DNA of 64,000 bases, taken from assembly GCF_022747945.1 (NCBI RefSeq), contig NZ_JALDST010000001.1, forward strand, positions 6,572,001 to 6,636,000, given 5' to 3'. The notes under the pieces were generated by a model, which was given only the letters and a program-made list of their open reading frames with translations, was not told where the DNA came from and did not search any database. Position 1 is the stretch's first letter; each line of letters opens with the position of its first letter. A program made the position numbers and the translations under genes. This stretch comes from Micromonospora sp. R77 (lineage in GTDB: Bacteria; Actinomycetota; Actinomycetes; Mycobacteriales; Micromonosporaceae). This document shows positions 8,916 to 17,668 of the stretch, piece after piece.

Positions 8916-10244
8916 TCACCGGTCCAGGTGCCGGCGCAGCAACGCCCGCGCCGCCCCCGGATGGTCGTCGGCGAGCAGCCCACCGGCGGCCAGCACGTAG
9001 TCCACGTCGACGACGGGCCGCGCCGCCCGCGGCAACGGCCAACCGCCGCATAGTCGGTCAGCACCGCACCAGCACCCCGGCCGCGTCCGCCTGCGCGTGC
9101 CGCAACACCCCGCGGAACCCACCAGCAGCCGCACGGTCCAGGTCGACCAGCCCGTTCCCGGCGATCGCCTTGCCCCGCGCGTGCCGCCGCAACGCCACCG
9201 TCGCGGCCAGCGCCGCGATCCGCGCGTCGACCGCCCGGTCGGTGTCGTCGCCGGGCAGGAAACCCGGATCCAGCGGCCCGCACCGCGCCGCCGCGGCCAG
9301 GTCGTCCTGTTCGCCGGCGACCAGCAGACGTTCCTCGGCGGCGGCGCCGTTGCCACGCCGGGCGCGCTCCACCGCATGCCCAGGTCGCCCTCGACGGTCC
9401 GGGCCCGCCACAGGGTGCCGGCGACCTCCCGGCCCGGGCCGGTGGCCCGCTCGTCGGGGGTGAGCACCGAGTACACGTCGGTGGTCGCGCCCCCCACGTC
9501 CACCACGGCCAGGTCCCCACCGACGGCGTCGGCGAGGACCTCCACCCCGGTCAGCACCGCGTCGGGGGTCGCGGCCCGCACCAGCCGCGCGAACCGGCCA
9601 CCCCGCGACAGCCGCTTCCCGCCGATGACGTGCCGCAGGAACACCTCCCGGATCGCCGCCCGCGCCGACGCCGGCGCCAGCACCCCGATCCGGGGCAACA
9701 CGTTGTCGGCCACCGTCACCGGCACCCCCGCCCCGGCCAACAGGTCACCCAGGTCGTCGCGGACGTCGACGTTGCCCGCCAGGACCACCGGCACCCGCCA
9801 GCGGGCCTTCGCCAGCCGCGTCGCGTTGTGCGTCAACGTCTCCGCGTCACCGCCGTCGGTGCCGCCGACCAGCAGCACCACATCGGGGCGGGCACCGCGC
9901 AGCGCCGTCAGGTCCGCCGCACCGAGCCGCCCGGCCGCCACGTGCACCACGTTCGCCCCGGCCGACAAGCCCACCCGCCGGCCGGCCTGCGCGGTGACGA
10001 GGGGCTCGTAGCCGATCACGGCCAGCCGCAGCCCCCCACCCGCCGACGAACACACGTACCACGGCACGTCGCGGACCCCGAGGCCCGCGGTCGCCGCGCC
10101 CACGGCCGCGTCCAAGCCGTGCAGCACGTCCGAGCCGACCGTGGTCGGCGCGGACGCCGCCGCGACCAGCGCGCCCGCGTCGAGGTCCACCACCGCCGCC
10201 TTCGTGTACGTGGAACCGACGTCGGCGCAGACCGCGACGTTCAC
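8916..10244 (-). CDS. GlmL/MutL-type ATPase, probable aminomutase reactivase (KamC-like), frame broken
   Basis: The start is the GTG at 10244, which overlaps the kal stop as GTGA. The N-terminal actin-like ATPase fold is clear: CADVGSTYTKAAVVDL (phosphate 1), VLLVGGTDGGDAETL and the second phosphate loop VVDVGGATTDVYSV. This is the MutL/GlmL family that reactivates adenosylcobalamin mutases; in lysine fermenters the relative KamC services KamDE. From about 9375 the reading moves to another frame (EERLLVAGEQDDLAAAARCG to RHAQADAAGVLV). It returns near 9060 (VVDVDYVLAAGGLLADDHPGA), so two compensating shifts are needed. It is the last gene of the kam operon. Confidence 0.8.
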   Translation of the reverse strand: MNVAVCADVGSTYTKAAVVDLDAGALVAAASAPTTVGSDVLHGLDAAVGAATAGLGVRDVPWYVCSSAGGGLRLAVIGYEPLVTAQAGRRVGLSAGANVVHVAAGRLGAADLTALRGARPDVVLLVGGTDGGDAETLTHNATRLAKARWRVPVVLAGNVDVRDDLGDLLAGAGVPVTVADNVLPRIGVLAPASARAAIREVFLRHVIGGKRLSRGGRFARLVRAATPDAVLTGVEVLADAVGGDLAVVDVGGATTDVYSVLTPDERATGPGREVAGTLWRARTVEGDLGMRWSAPGVATAPPPRNVCWSPANRTTWPRRRGAGRWIRVSCPATTPTGRSTRGSRRWPRRWRCGGTRGARRSPGTGWSTWTVRLLVGSAGCCGTRRRTRPGCWCGADRLCGGWPLPRAARPVVDVDYVLAAGGLLADDHPGAARALLRRHLDR

Positions 10245-10633
10245 GCCGCCGGTGGCACGACCACCGTGCCCGTCGCGGTCACCGCCACGATCGGCTCGGC
10301 CAACACCTCCGCCGCCGACTCGCCCTTGTCCGGGCGGCCCCGGCACACCACCCGCGCCGTGAAGTCGATGGTGCGGCTGCGGGTACCCACCCGCGTGACG
10401 GTCGCCGTCACCTCCAGCACGTCACCCGCCTTCATCGGCGCCCGGAACTGCACATCCGCGTACGACGCGAACAACCCCTCGTCACCGTCGGTACGGATGC
10501 ACACCTCCGTCGCCACGTCCCCGAACAACCCCAACGCGTACGCCCCGTCCACCAGGTTCCCCGCGTAGTGCGCGTGCGAATACGGCACATACCGGCGGTG
10601 GGTGACGGTCAACCCGACCCGGGGGTCGCTCAT
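10241..10633 (-). CDS. kal: Hotdog-fold protein, 3-aminobutyryl-CoA ammonia-lyase-like
   Basis: A 130-residue single hotdog domain (GLTVTHRRYVPYSHAHYAGN, then VDGAYALGLFGDVATEVCIR and MKAGDVLEVTATVTRVG). Size and context match Kal, the lysine-fermentation enzyme that removes ammonia from 3-aminobutyryl-CoA to give crotonyl-CoA. The start ATG overlaps the kamE stop by 4 bp and its own stop overlaps the reactivase start, so the genes are translationally coupled. Function is assigned mainly from context; hotdog domains are biochemically diverse. Confidence 0.8.
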   Translation of the reverse strand: MSDPRVGLTVTHRRYVPYSHAHYAGNLVDGAYALGLFGDVATEVCIRTDGDEGLFASYADVQFRAPMKAGDVLEVTATVTRVGTRSRTIDFTARVVCRGRPDKGESAAEVLAEPIVAVTATGTVVVPPAA

Positions 10634-11382
10634 CGCTTGGCCTTCCTGTCGGTGATCAACGCGTGGACCAGGTAACTGGCGACCTCACCGGGCGTGGTGC
10701 CCCGCCCGAAGATCCGGTCCACGCCCAACTCGTCGGTCATCGTCTCGTCGAACCGCGGCCCACCCACGATCAGCAGCGGCCGCTTCCCCGCCGGCATCGC
10801 CTCCCGGAACGCCGCCGACATCTCCCGCGTGTTGTGCAGATGCGCGTCCCGCTGCGTCACCACCTGCGACACCAGCACCGCGTCGGCCTTCGCCACCCGG
10901 GCCGCCTCCACCAACTCCGGGACGCTGACCTGCGCACCCAGGTTCGTCACCGTCAACTCCCGGTAGTACTCCAGGCCCTTCTCCCCCGCGATGCCCTTCA
11001 CGTTCAGGATCGCGTCGATGCCCACGGTGTGCGCGTCCGTGCCGATGCACGCCCCCACCACCGACAGCTTCCGCCGCAACTTCTGCTTCACCACCGCGTT
11101 GACCTCCTTGGCCGACAGCAGCGGAAAGTCCCGCTCCACCACCTGCACCTGGGAGAGGTCCACCAGATGGTTCACCCGCCCGTACACCACGAAGAAGGTG
11201 AACCCGTCACTCATCGGCTTCGCGTGCACCAACATCGCCGGGTCGATGCCCATCTTGTTCGCCAACTGCACCGCCGCGCCCTCGGCCCGCTTGTCGTGCG
11301 GCACCGGCAACGTGAACGACACCTGCACCATGCCGTCACCCGTGGTGTCCCCGTACGGCCGCACGATCGACTTGTCGCTCAC
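10630..11382 (-). CDS. kamE: Beta-lysine 5,6-aminomutase small (beta) subunit, cobalamin-binding
   Basis: A 250-residue protein with an N-terminal dimerisation domain (MSDKSIVRPYGDTTGDGMVQ ... MGIDPAMLVHAKPMSDGFTF). The C-terminal B12-binding Rossmann domain carries the base-off motif DxHxxG as GTDAHTVGIDAIL. Later loops include VLVSQVVTQRDAH and LLIVGGPRF. With KamD it moves the terminal amino group of beta-lysine from C6 to C5 using adenosylcobalamin and PLP. Start and stop overlap kamD and kal by 4 bp each. Confidence 0.95.
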   Translation of the reverse strand: MSDKSIVRPYGDTTGDGMVQVSFTLPVPHDKRAEGAAVQLANKMGIDPAMLVHAKPMSDGFTFFVVYGRVNHLVDLSQVQVVERDFPLLSAKEVNAVVKQKLRRKLSVVGACIGTDAHTVGIDAILNVKGIAGEKGLEYYRELTVTNLGAQVSVPELVEAARVAKADAVLVSQVVTQRDAHLHNTREMSAAFREAMPAGKRPLLIVGGPRFDETMTDELGVDRIFGRGTTPGEVASYLVHALITDRKAKR

Positions 11383-12938
11383 GCCGCCCGCTCCAGGATC
11401 TCCGTCGCCGGGTTGTAGTAGCCCGCCTCGTGCTTCGCGACCCCGTCCAGGCCCTTACCCCGGTCCGCCGGCCGCTTCATGATCCCGAACGTGCCCTCGG
11501 CGATCGCCGTCAACAACGACTGCTCCCCGATCCGCTCCAGCAGATCCAACGCCTCACCGAGGACCCGGTTCGCGCGCTGCTGGATGAACCCACCCGGCGC
11601 CGGCACGAAATCCTCGTGCAACCCACCCGCCGCGCTCAACACGTACCGCACGTTCTGCAGGGCGATGTCCCGGTCCGACAACCACGGCGTCACCACCGCC
11701 TCCGTCATCATCCCCACCAGCAGGATGCCCTGCCCCGTCATCGTGCCCACCAAATTGAAGAACCCGTCCAGCAGGTTCCCCCGGAACACGTCACCCGTCA
11801 TGTGCTTCGTCGGCGGCATCCACTTCAACGGCGCGTCCGGGAACAACTCCCGCGCCAACAACGCGTGCGCCAACTCCAACCGGAACGACTCCGGCACATC
11901 CGGGTTGATCTCGAACGCGTGCCCCAACCCCAACTGCCAGTCCGCCAACCCCGCCTCGTGCGCGAAATATTCGTTCAGCAGCTGCGACACCGTCACCGTG
12001 TGCGCCTCGTCCACCGCGTCCGCAGTGGTCAGATAGTTGTCCTCACCGGTGTTGATGATGATCCCCGCCCGCGCGTGCACCTGCCGCGAGAACCGCTGGT
12101 CCACGAACGTCCGGATCGGGTTGATGTCCCGGAACAGGATCCCGTACATCGAATCGTTCAACATCATGTCCAGCCGCTCCAGGCCGGCCAGGGTCGCCAT
12201 CTCCGGCATGCACAAACCCGACGCGTAGTTCGTCAGCCGCACGTACCGACCCAACTCCCGCGACGAGGAGTCCAACGCCGCCCGCATCAGCCGGAAGTTC
12301 TCCTGCGTCGCGTACGTGCCGGCGAACCCCTCCCGCGTCGCGCCCTCCGGCACGTAGTCCAACAGCGACTGACCCGTCGACCGGATCACCGCGATCACGT
12401 CCGCACCCGCCCGCGCCGCCGCCTGCGCCTGCGGAATGTCCTCGTAGATGTCACCCGTCGCCACGATCAGATAGATCCACGGCCGCTGCTTCGGATCCCC
12501 GTACCGCTTCACCAGGCGGTCCCGCTCGACCCGCCGCCGGTCCACCTGCCGGACCCCGGCGCCCACCGCCTTGCGGGCCGCCCGCCGCGCCGCCGTGGCC
12601 GCCTTACCGGTGGGCTGGCTGAACCGCACCGACCCGGCCGCGGCCTTCTGCGCCAGCAACGTCACATCCGAGATGTCCTCCCGGAGCAGGGCGTCGAACA
12701 CCGGCGCCGCCACCCCGTACCCCAGGCCCACATCCGCGACCACCGCGTCCACCAGGCGGTTCACCCACGGAATGCCATCCGGATCCGCGCCCGTCACCCC
12801 CGCCAACCGCAGCACCGCCCGCTCCACCGACACCGTCGTGTGGCTGCGCGCCAGATCCACCACCGGCTGCCCCGCCCGCCGCGCCAACTCCCGCGCCCGC
12901 GCCACCAGCACCGGATCCAGGTCAAGCTTCCCTGTCAC
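11379..12938 (-). CDS. kamD: Beta-lysine 5,6-aminomutase large (alpha) subunit
   Basis: A 519-residue protein, close to the roughly 516 residues I recall for clostridial KamD. Conserved family stretches are readable: SVRFSQPTGKAATAARRA, IYEDIPQAQAAARAGADVIA, IRSTGQSLLDYVPEGATREG, LTNYASGLCMPEMA and NDSMYGILFRDIN. These belong to the TIM-barrel PLP/B12 mutase core. It acts in the cytoplasm with KamE and needs the downstream ATPase for reactivation. The ATG at 12938 overlaps the amidohydrolase stop (ATGA). Confidence 0.95.
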   Translation of the reverse strand: MTGKLDLDPVLVARARELARRAGQPVVDLARSHTTVSVERAVLRLAGVTGADPDGIPWVNRLVDAVVADVGLGYGVAAPVFDALLREDISDVTLLAQKAAAGSVRFSQPTGKAATAARRAARKAVGAGVRQVDRRRVERDRLVKRYGDPKQRPWIYLIVATGDIYEDIPQAQAAARAGADVIAVIRSTGQSLLDYVPEGATREGFAGTYATQENFRLMRAALDSSSRELGRYVRLTNYASGLCMPEMATLAGLERLDMMLNDSMYGILFRDINPIRTFVDQRFSRQVHARAGIIINTGEDNYLTTADAVDEAHTVTVSQLLNEYFAHEAGLADWQLGLGHAFEINPDVPESFRLELAHALLARELFPDAPLKWMPPTKHMTGDVFRGNLLDGFFNLVGTMTGQGILLVGMMTEAVVTPWLSDRDIALQNVRYVLSAAGGLHEDFVPAPGGFIQQRANRVLGEALDLLERIGEQSLLTAIAEGTFGIMKRPADRGKGLDGVAKHEAGYYNPATEILERAA

Positions 12939-14500
12939 GAAACGCCTTCCTCATAGATGACCTCACCGCGCAGCACCGTGCGCCGACACACCGGCAACGG
13001 CGTCGGATCGTCCGCACCCCGCACCTCCGGATCAGCCGCCTGCACCACCGGCAAACCCCGATCCACCCCCGCCGGCGTCGACCACACCGCGAACGTCGCC
13101 GGCGCCCCCAACGCCAACACACCCTCGTTGTCCAGGTGCACCGCCCGCCACCCGCCCCGGGTGTGCGCCGCGAACGCCGCCCGCACACTCATCCGCTGCG
13201 ACGGATTGTGATGCGCCGCCGCCGCCCGCACCGAACCCCACGGATCCAACGGCGTCACCGGCGAATCCGACCCGAACGCCAACGCCACCCCGACCCCGTG
13301 CATCGCCCCCATCGGGTTCGACTCCAACGACCGGGACAACCCCAACCGCGACTCGTACATCCGGCCCGCGCCACCCCACAACCGGTCGAACGCCGGCTGC
13401 ATGCTCGCCACGATCCCGAACTCCACGAACCCCGCGATCATCCGCTTGTTCATGATCTCCGCGTGCTCCACCCGATGCCGGGCCGCCCGCAGCCGATCCA
13501 CCCCCACCTTCTCCGCCGCCCCCGCGAAACCCTCGAGCACCGTCGAGATCGCCGCGTCACCGATCGCGTGGAAACCACCCTGCATACCGTGCGCCGCACA
13601 GTCCAACAGATGATCACGCACCTGCTCCGCCGACAGGTAACCGTGCCCACAGGAATCCCCGTCCAGGTACGCCGCCGACACGTGCGCCGTCCGCGACCCC
13701 AACGCCCCGTCCGCGAACAGATCCCCACCCGCGCCCACCGCACCCAACTCCCGGGCCCGCGCCGCACCCGACAACTCACCCCAGTAGCCGTACACCTCCG
13801 GCACACCCGCCCCGGACATGCCCAGCAACCCCGTGAAGTCCTCCTCGTCGGAGATCTCCGGCCCACCGCACTCGTGCACCGCCGCGATCCCCAACGACGC
13901 CGCGTGCGCCAACGCCGCCCGCTGCGCCGCCACCCGCTGCGCCCGGGTCACCGACCCCTGCGCCGCCGCCCGCACCACATGGTGCGCGTCGCGCCGCAAC
14001 CAGCCCGACTCGTCGTACCCCGGCGTCGCCGCCGCCTCCGGACACGCCGCCAGCAACGCCCGCGACACCAACGCCGAATGGATCGACGCCTGCGACAGGT
14101 ACACCCGCCGACCCCCGGCCGCCCGGTCCAGCTCCGCCGCGTCCGGCAACCGGCCGTCCACCCAGCTCGACTCGTCCCAGCCGTGCCCCAGCACCACCGC
14201 GTCACCCGGCAGCCCCGCCGCGAACGCCGACACCGCGTCCAACAACTCCACCGCCGAACGCACCCGGGACAGATCCAGCCCCGACAGCACCAGCCCCGTG
14301 TCGGTGGCGTGCACGTGCGCGTCCACGAACGCCGGCGTCACCAACGCACCACCCAGGTCCACCACCCGGTCCGCGGCCGGCGCCTCCGCGTCCGCACCCA
14401 ACCAGGAGATCCGGCCACCGGAAACCAGCAGCGCCGTCGCGGTGGGGTCGGCCGGACAGTGCAGCACGCCGCCGCGGTACAACGTCGAGGGGTTCGTCAT
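12935..14500 (-). CDS. Amidohydrolase family protein (YtcJ-like) inside the kam operon
   Basis: A 521-residue metal-dependent hydrolase starting at the ATG at 14500, 4 bp after the kdd stop. It has the N-terminal beta-sandwich strands (LVSGGRISWLGAD), the metal motif FVDAHVHATDTG and later His residues (AVHECGGPE, GFHAIGDAAI, HRVEHAEIM). The end of the barrel is ALAFGSDSPVTPLDPWG with a metal/catalytic Asp. YtcJ-type proteins hydrolyse amides or cyclic ureas of unknown nature. Lying between kdd and kamD with tight spacing it is part of the pathway operon, although classical clostridial lysine-fermentation clusters have no such gene. It might remove a blocking group or open a lactam formed from an amino-acid intermediate; that is speculation. 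Confidence 0.88.
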   Translation of the reverse strand: MTNPSTLYRGGVLHCPADPTATALLVSGGRISWLGADAEAPAADRVVDLGGALVTPAFVDAHVHATDTGLVLSGLDLSRVRSAVELLDAVSAFAAGLPGDAVVLGHGWDESSWVDGRLPDAAELDRAAGGRRVYLSQASIHSALVSRALLAACPEAAATPGYDESGWLRRDAHHVVRAAAQGSVTRAQRVAAQRAALAHAASLGIAAVHECGGPEISDEEDFTGLLGMSGAGVPEVYGYWGELSGAARARELGAVGAGGDLFADGALGSRTAHVSAAYLDGDSCGHGYLSAEQVRDHLLDCAAHGMQGGFHAIGDAAISTVLEGFAGAAEKVGVDRLRAARHRVEHAEIMNKRMIAGFVEFGIVASMQPAFDRLWGGAGRMYESRLGLSRSLESNPMGAMHGVGVALAFGSDSPVTPLDPWGSVRAAAAHHNPSQRMSVRAAFAAHTRGGWRAVHLDNEGVLALGAPATFAVWSTPAGVDRGLPVVQAADPEVRGADDPTPLPVCRRTVLRGEVIYEEGVS

Positions 14501-14504
14501 GACC

Positions 14505-15566
14505 TCAGTCTGCCGCCAACCGGGACTCGAAGAGACCACGCACCCCCGGCTCGGACCGCAACAACTCCAACGCCAACTCCGCGTGCCCCGGCACGTACCC
14601 GTTGCCCACCAGCATCGTCACGTCCGCCGCCAGGCCCTCCGCACCCAACGCCGCCGCCGCGAAACTCGTCGCCATCGAGAAGAAGATCACCGTGCCGCCG
14701 TCCGCCGTGGCAAGCACCGCCCCGTGCTCACAACCCGGCACGTCCACGCACACCACCGTCACGTCCGCCGGCGTCCCCAGCGCCGTCGTCACCGCCGTGG
14801 AGAGCGCCACCGGATCCCGGGCGTCCGCCAACGCGACGCCCGTGGCCAGACCGGCCCGCTCCAGCGCGTCCCGCTCCGCCGCCACCGGCACCACCCCGAC
14901 CGTACGACCCGCGCCCGCCCGCCGCGCCGCCGCGAGGGACAACGACCCGCTCTTGCCGGCCCCACCGATCACCGCCACCGACACCGGCCGCGGATCATCC
15001 TCCCGCTGCCGCCGCGCCACGTGCTCGGCCACCACCCGCGCCGTCAACGCCGGCGCACCGCACACGTCCAGCACGGCGAGGGACAACTCCGGGTGCAGGT
15101 CCGCCGGCAGCACCGCGGCGATCGACCGCGCGAACAGGATCGCGTACCCGTCGCACGGCACCTGCTCGCTGCGCCCGTCCCAGCGGGCCAACCCGTCGAG
15201 GATCGTCAGCGGCGTCAGCGTCAGCGACACCAGCGTCGCCACCCGGTCGCCGACCCGCAGCCCCAACGGGGACCGCCGGCCCGCCTCCTCCACCGTGCCG
15301 ATCAGCATGCCGCCCGACCCGGTCACCGGGTTCTGCATCTTGCCCCGGGTGGAGACGATGTCCAGCACCTCGGCGCGGACCTTCTCACCGTCCCCGCCGT
15401 GCTTCTCCGACAGCTGCCGGAAACTCGCCGCGTCCAGGTTCAGCCGCTCCACCCGGATCCGCACCTCGTTCGCGGCGATCTCCGGGCGCGCGTCCAGCCG
15501 CCAGGCCGCCTGCGGCAGCACCCCCGCCGGTTCCACGACGCGGTGCAGACCCACCGGTGACGTCAC
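14505..15566 (-). CDS. kdd: L-erythro-3,5-diaminohexanoate dehydrogenase
   Basis: A 353-residue protein starting at a GTG after GGAGGTCGGC. It has the family-specific segment RGKMQNPVTGSGGMLIGTV and LVSLTLTPL, the Rossmann motif VAVIGGAGKSGSLSLAAAR, and a C-terminal IFFSMATSFAAAALGAEG. The enzyme oxidises 3,5-diaminohexanoate with NAD+ to 5-amino-3-oxohexanoate, releasing ammonia. It is the first gene of the minus-strand kam operon and is transcribed divergently from kamA across a 141-bp region with a strong inverted repeat. Confidence 0.93.
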   Translation of the reverse strand: MTSPVGLHRVVEPAGVLPQAAWRLDARPEIAANEVRIRVERLNLDAASFRQLSEKHGGDGEKVRAEVLDIVSTRGKMQNPVTGSGGMLIGTVEEAGRRSPLGLRVGDRVATLVSLTLTPLTILDGLARWDGRSEQVPCDGYAILFARSIAAVLPADLHPELSLAVLDVCGAPALTARVVAEHVARRQREDDPRPVSVAVIGGAGKSGSLSLAAARRAGAGRTVGVVPVAAERDALERAGLATGVALADARDPVALSTAVTTALGTPADVTVVCVDVPGCEHGAVLATADGGTVIFFSMATSFAAAALGAEGLAADVTMLVGNGYVPGHAELALELLRSEPGVRGLFESRLAAD

Positions 15567-15618
15567 GCCGACCTCCCCTGTCCAGCCGCTCGAAGCCCCG
15601 GCCTGGGCTCGCGTAACG

Positions 15619-15660
15619 GGAAAACTTCCGGCAGACTAATTTCTTCGCCGGATATTTTCC
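15619..15660. promoter_or_regulatory. Inverted repeat (candidate operator) between kdd and kamA
   Basis: Arms GGAAAACTTCCGGC (15619-15632) and GCCGGATATTTTCC (15647-15660) match as inverted repeats at 12 of 14 positions around an AT-rich 14-bp spacer. It is placed 53 bp from the kdd start and 48 bp from the kamA start, where a dimeric regulator could control both directions. A structured 5' leader is the alternative. Confidence 0.55.
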
Positions 15661-15707
15661 AGTAGCCTTCGGGGCCGCTGATCAACCGCACCACCCGAGG
15701 AGGGGCC

Positions 15708-17114
15708 GTGACCCAGACCCAACCCGTGGAGACCATCCCCGCGCCCCGCTCCACGCCGGTCGCAGTCCCCACCGCCGGACAGCCCTACGAATACCGCCGC
15801 AGCCCCCTGGTCGAACCCGACTGGACCCGCTTCCCCGGCTGGCGACACGTCACCCGCGAACAGTGGGAGAACGCCCAGTGGCAGCGCGTCAACTGCGTCA
15901 AGAACATCAAGCAGCTGCGCACCGTCCTCGGCGACCTCGTCGACGAGACCTTCTACGCCGACCTCGAGGCCGACCAGAAGGCCCTGGCCACCATGTCGAT
16001 GCTGGTGCCGCCGCAGATGGTCAACACGATGGTGCCGCATCAGCCGATGACCACCGAGGCGTTCCTCGCCGACCCGATCCGGCGCTACATGATCCCCGTC
16101 GCCTCCGACCGGCGCACCGACTGGCCCTCCCACCCCTACGCCAGCCGTGACTCGCTCCACGAGCACGACATGTGGGTCGCCGAAGGCCTCACCCACCGCT
16201 ACCCCACCAAGGTCCTCGCCGAGCTGCTCTCCACCTGCCCGCAGTACTGCGGCCACTGCACCCGGATGGACCTCGTCGGCAACTCCACCCCCGCCGTCGA
16301 CAAGCTCAAGCTCACCCTCAAGCCCGTCGACCGCTACGACGCCCACATCGCCTACCTCAAGGCCCACCCCGGCGTTCGCGACGTGGTCGTCTCCGGCGGT
16401 GACGTGGCCAACGTGCCGTGGAAGAACCTCGAGTCGTACCTGATGCGGCTGCTCGAACTGGAGACCGTCCGCGACATCCGGCTCGCCACCAAGGCCCTCA
16501 TGGGCCTGCCCCAGCACTGGCTCCAGCACGACGTGGTCGAGGGCCTGGAGCGGGTCGCCCGCACCGCCGCCCGACGCGGCGTCAACCTGGCCATCCACAC
16601 CCACGTCAACCACGCCCAGTCGATCACCCCACTGGTCGCCAAGGCCGCCCAGACCGCCCTCGACGTCGGCGTACGCGACGTCCGCAACCAGGGCGTCCTC
16701 ATGCGCGGCGTCAACGCCACCGCACCCGACCTGCTCGACCTGTGCTTCGCCCTCCAGGGCGAGGCGGGCATCCTGCCGTACTACTTCTACATGTGCGACA
16801 TGATCCCCAACGCCGAGCACTGGCGGGTCCCCGTCTGGCACGCCCAGCAGCTCCAGCACGACATCATGGGCTACCTGCCCGGCTACGCCACCCCGCGGAT
16901 CGTCTGCGACGTACCCTTCGTCGGCAAGCGCTGGGTGCACATGCTCACCGAGTACGACCGCGAGCGCGGCATCTCGTACTGGACCAAGAACTACCGCACC
17001 TCCATCGAGTCGGCCGACCTCGAAGCACTCAACAAGCGCTACGCCTACTACGACCCGATCGACACCCTGCCCGAGACCGGCCAGCAGTGGTGGACCACGC
17101 ACCGCGACGACTGA
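15708..17114 (+). CDS. kamA: KamA family radical SAM aminomutase (lysine 2,3-aminomutase-like)
   Basis: A 468-residue protein starting at the GTG at 15708 after GAGGAGG. The radical SAM cluster motif CxxxCxxC is LLSTCPQYCGHCTRMD, followed by VVSGGDVANVPW and HTHVNHAQSIT. Family members use PLP and SAM to move the alpha-amino group of lysine to C3. The C-terminal PLP-lysine region reads CDVPFVGKRW where clostridial enzymes have DAPGGGGK. The segment equivalent to LRGVND reads MRGVNA, so one of the two Asp residues that hold the substrate epsilon-amino group is replaced. The family is certain; exact substrate is therefore less so. It is the sole gene of the plus-strand unit and ends at a strong hairpin. 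Confidence 0.88.
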   Translation: MTQTQPVETIPAPRSTPVAVPTAGQPYEYRRSPLVEPDWTRFPGWRHVTREQWENAQWQRVNCVKNIKQLRTVLGDLVDETFYADLEADQKALATMSMLVPPQMVNTMVPHQPMTTEAFLADPIRRYMIPVASDRRTDWPSHPYASRDSLHEHDMWVAEGLTHRYPTKVLAELLSTCPQYCGHCTRMDLVGNSTPAVDKLKLTLKPVDRYDAHIAYLKAHPGVRDVVVSGGDVANVPWKNLESYLMRLLELETVRDIRLATKALMGLPQHWLQHDVVEGLERVARTAARRGVNLAIHTHVNHAQSITPLVAKAAQTALDVGVRDVRNQGVLMRGVNATAPDLLDLCFALQGEAGILPYYFYMCDMIPNAEHWRVPVWHAQQLQHDIMGYLPGYATPRIVCDVPFVGKRWVHMLTEYDRERGISYWTKNYRTSIESADLEALNKRYAYYDPIDTLPETGQQWWTTHRDD

Positions 17115-17161
17115 CCATCGAGCGCTGAGGCCCACCACCAGGGCCCCTTCGCTGCCAGCCC

Positions 17162-17200
17162 CAGCGGCCCTCCGCCCCGACCAGGGACGGAGGGCCGCTG
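17162..17200 (+). terminator. Terminator of kamA
   Basis: A perfect 13-bp stem (CAGCGGCCCTCCG at 17162-17174 with its complement at 17188-17200) around a 13-nt loop, 48 bp after the stop. Confidence 0.8.
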
Positions 17201-17668
17201 CTGCACTCGAAGCACGACCGTCACGCTGCGCCCGGTGCTCCCGACGCGGACCGGCGACATCCTTCTTCGTCCTGTCTCCACCTTCCTGTCCTGGAACTGG
17301 TGACTGCCGTGCTGCCCGGCTTCCTCTCGGCGTGCTCGCCGGCGCGCTGGTCCTGACATACGTCCACAGCGCCACGGGCCGGGGTCTCGTCGCCGCAGCC
17401 TGCCGGATCCGATGTCTTCAGGCATCGACCGGGCCGCCGCTCTGATCGGTGCTGTGTCGGCCCGTAGGGCCGAGGCGTCTTTCTTGCTCCTGTACCCCGG
17501 TGACCCGGTGCACTACCGCTAATGCGTCCTAGGACACTAGGTGCGGTGGTGCAGCGGGCATGGTGCCGGCCGTCCCACCTCTCGCCCCACCAGCGCCTGC
17601 CGCTGTGGCCGCAGCACGGGTGCGGACCGGTCACGTCCTTGCCCGCCCGGCGGCAGGCGGCACTGGCA
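17201..17668. other. Intergenic stretch between kamA and hydrolase
   Basis: No coding signal with a family match. It holds a 7-bp hairpin at 17457-17473 followed by a T-rich run on the plus strand, which may be a second terminator. It also holds one copy of a 20-bp repeat (17515-17534) shared with 19011-19030. Confidence 0.5.
17515..17534 (+). repeat. 20-bp direct repeat, copy 1
   Basis: ACCGCTAATGCGTCCTAGGA matches the copy at 19011-19030 at 18 of 20 positions. Its core GTCCTAGGAC is a perfect 10-bp palindrome. Confidence 0.6.

Noticed and set aside
15567..15707. Possible cobalamin riboswitch before the B12-dependent kam genes
   Set aside because: At 141 bp the region is short for a divergent pair plus riboswitch and I see no B12-box-like conserved core; an operator fits better.
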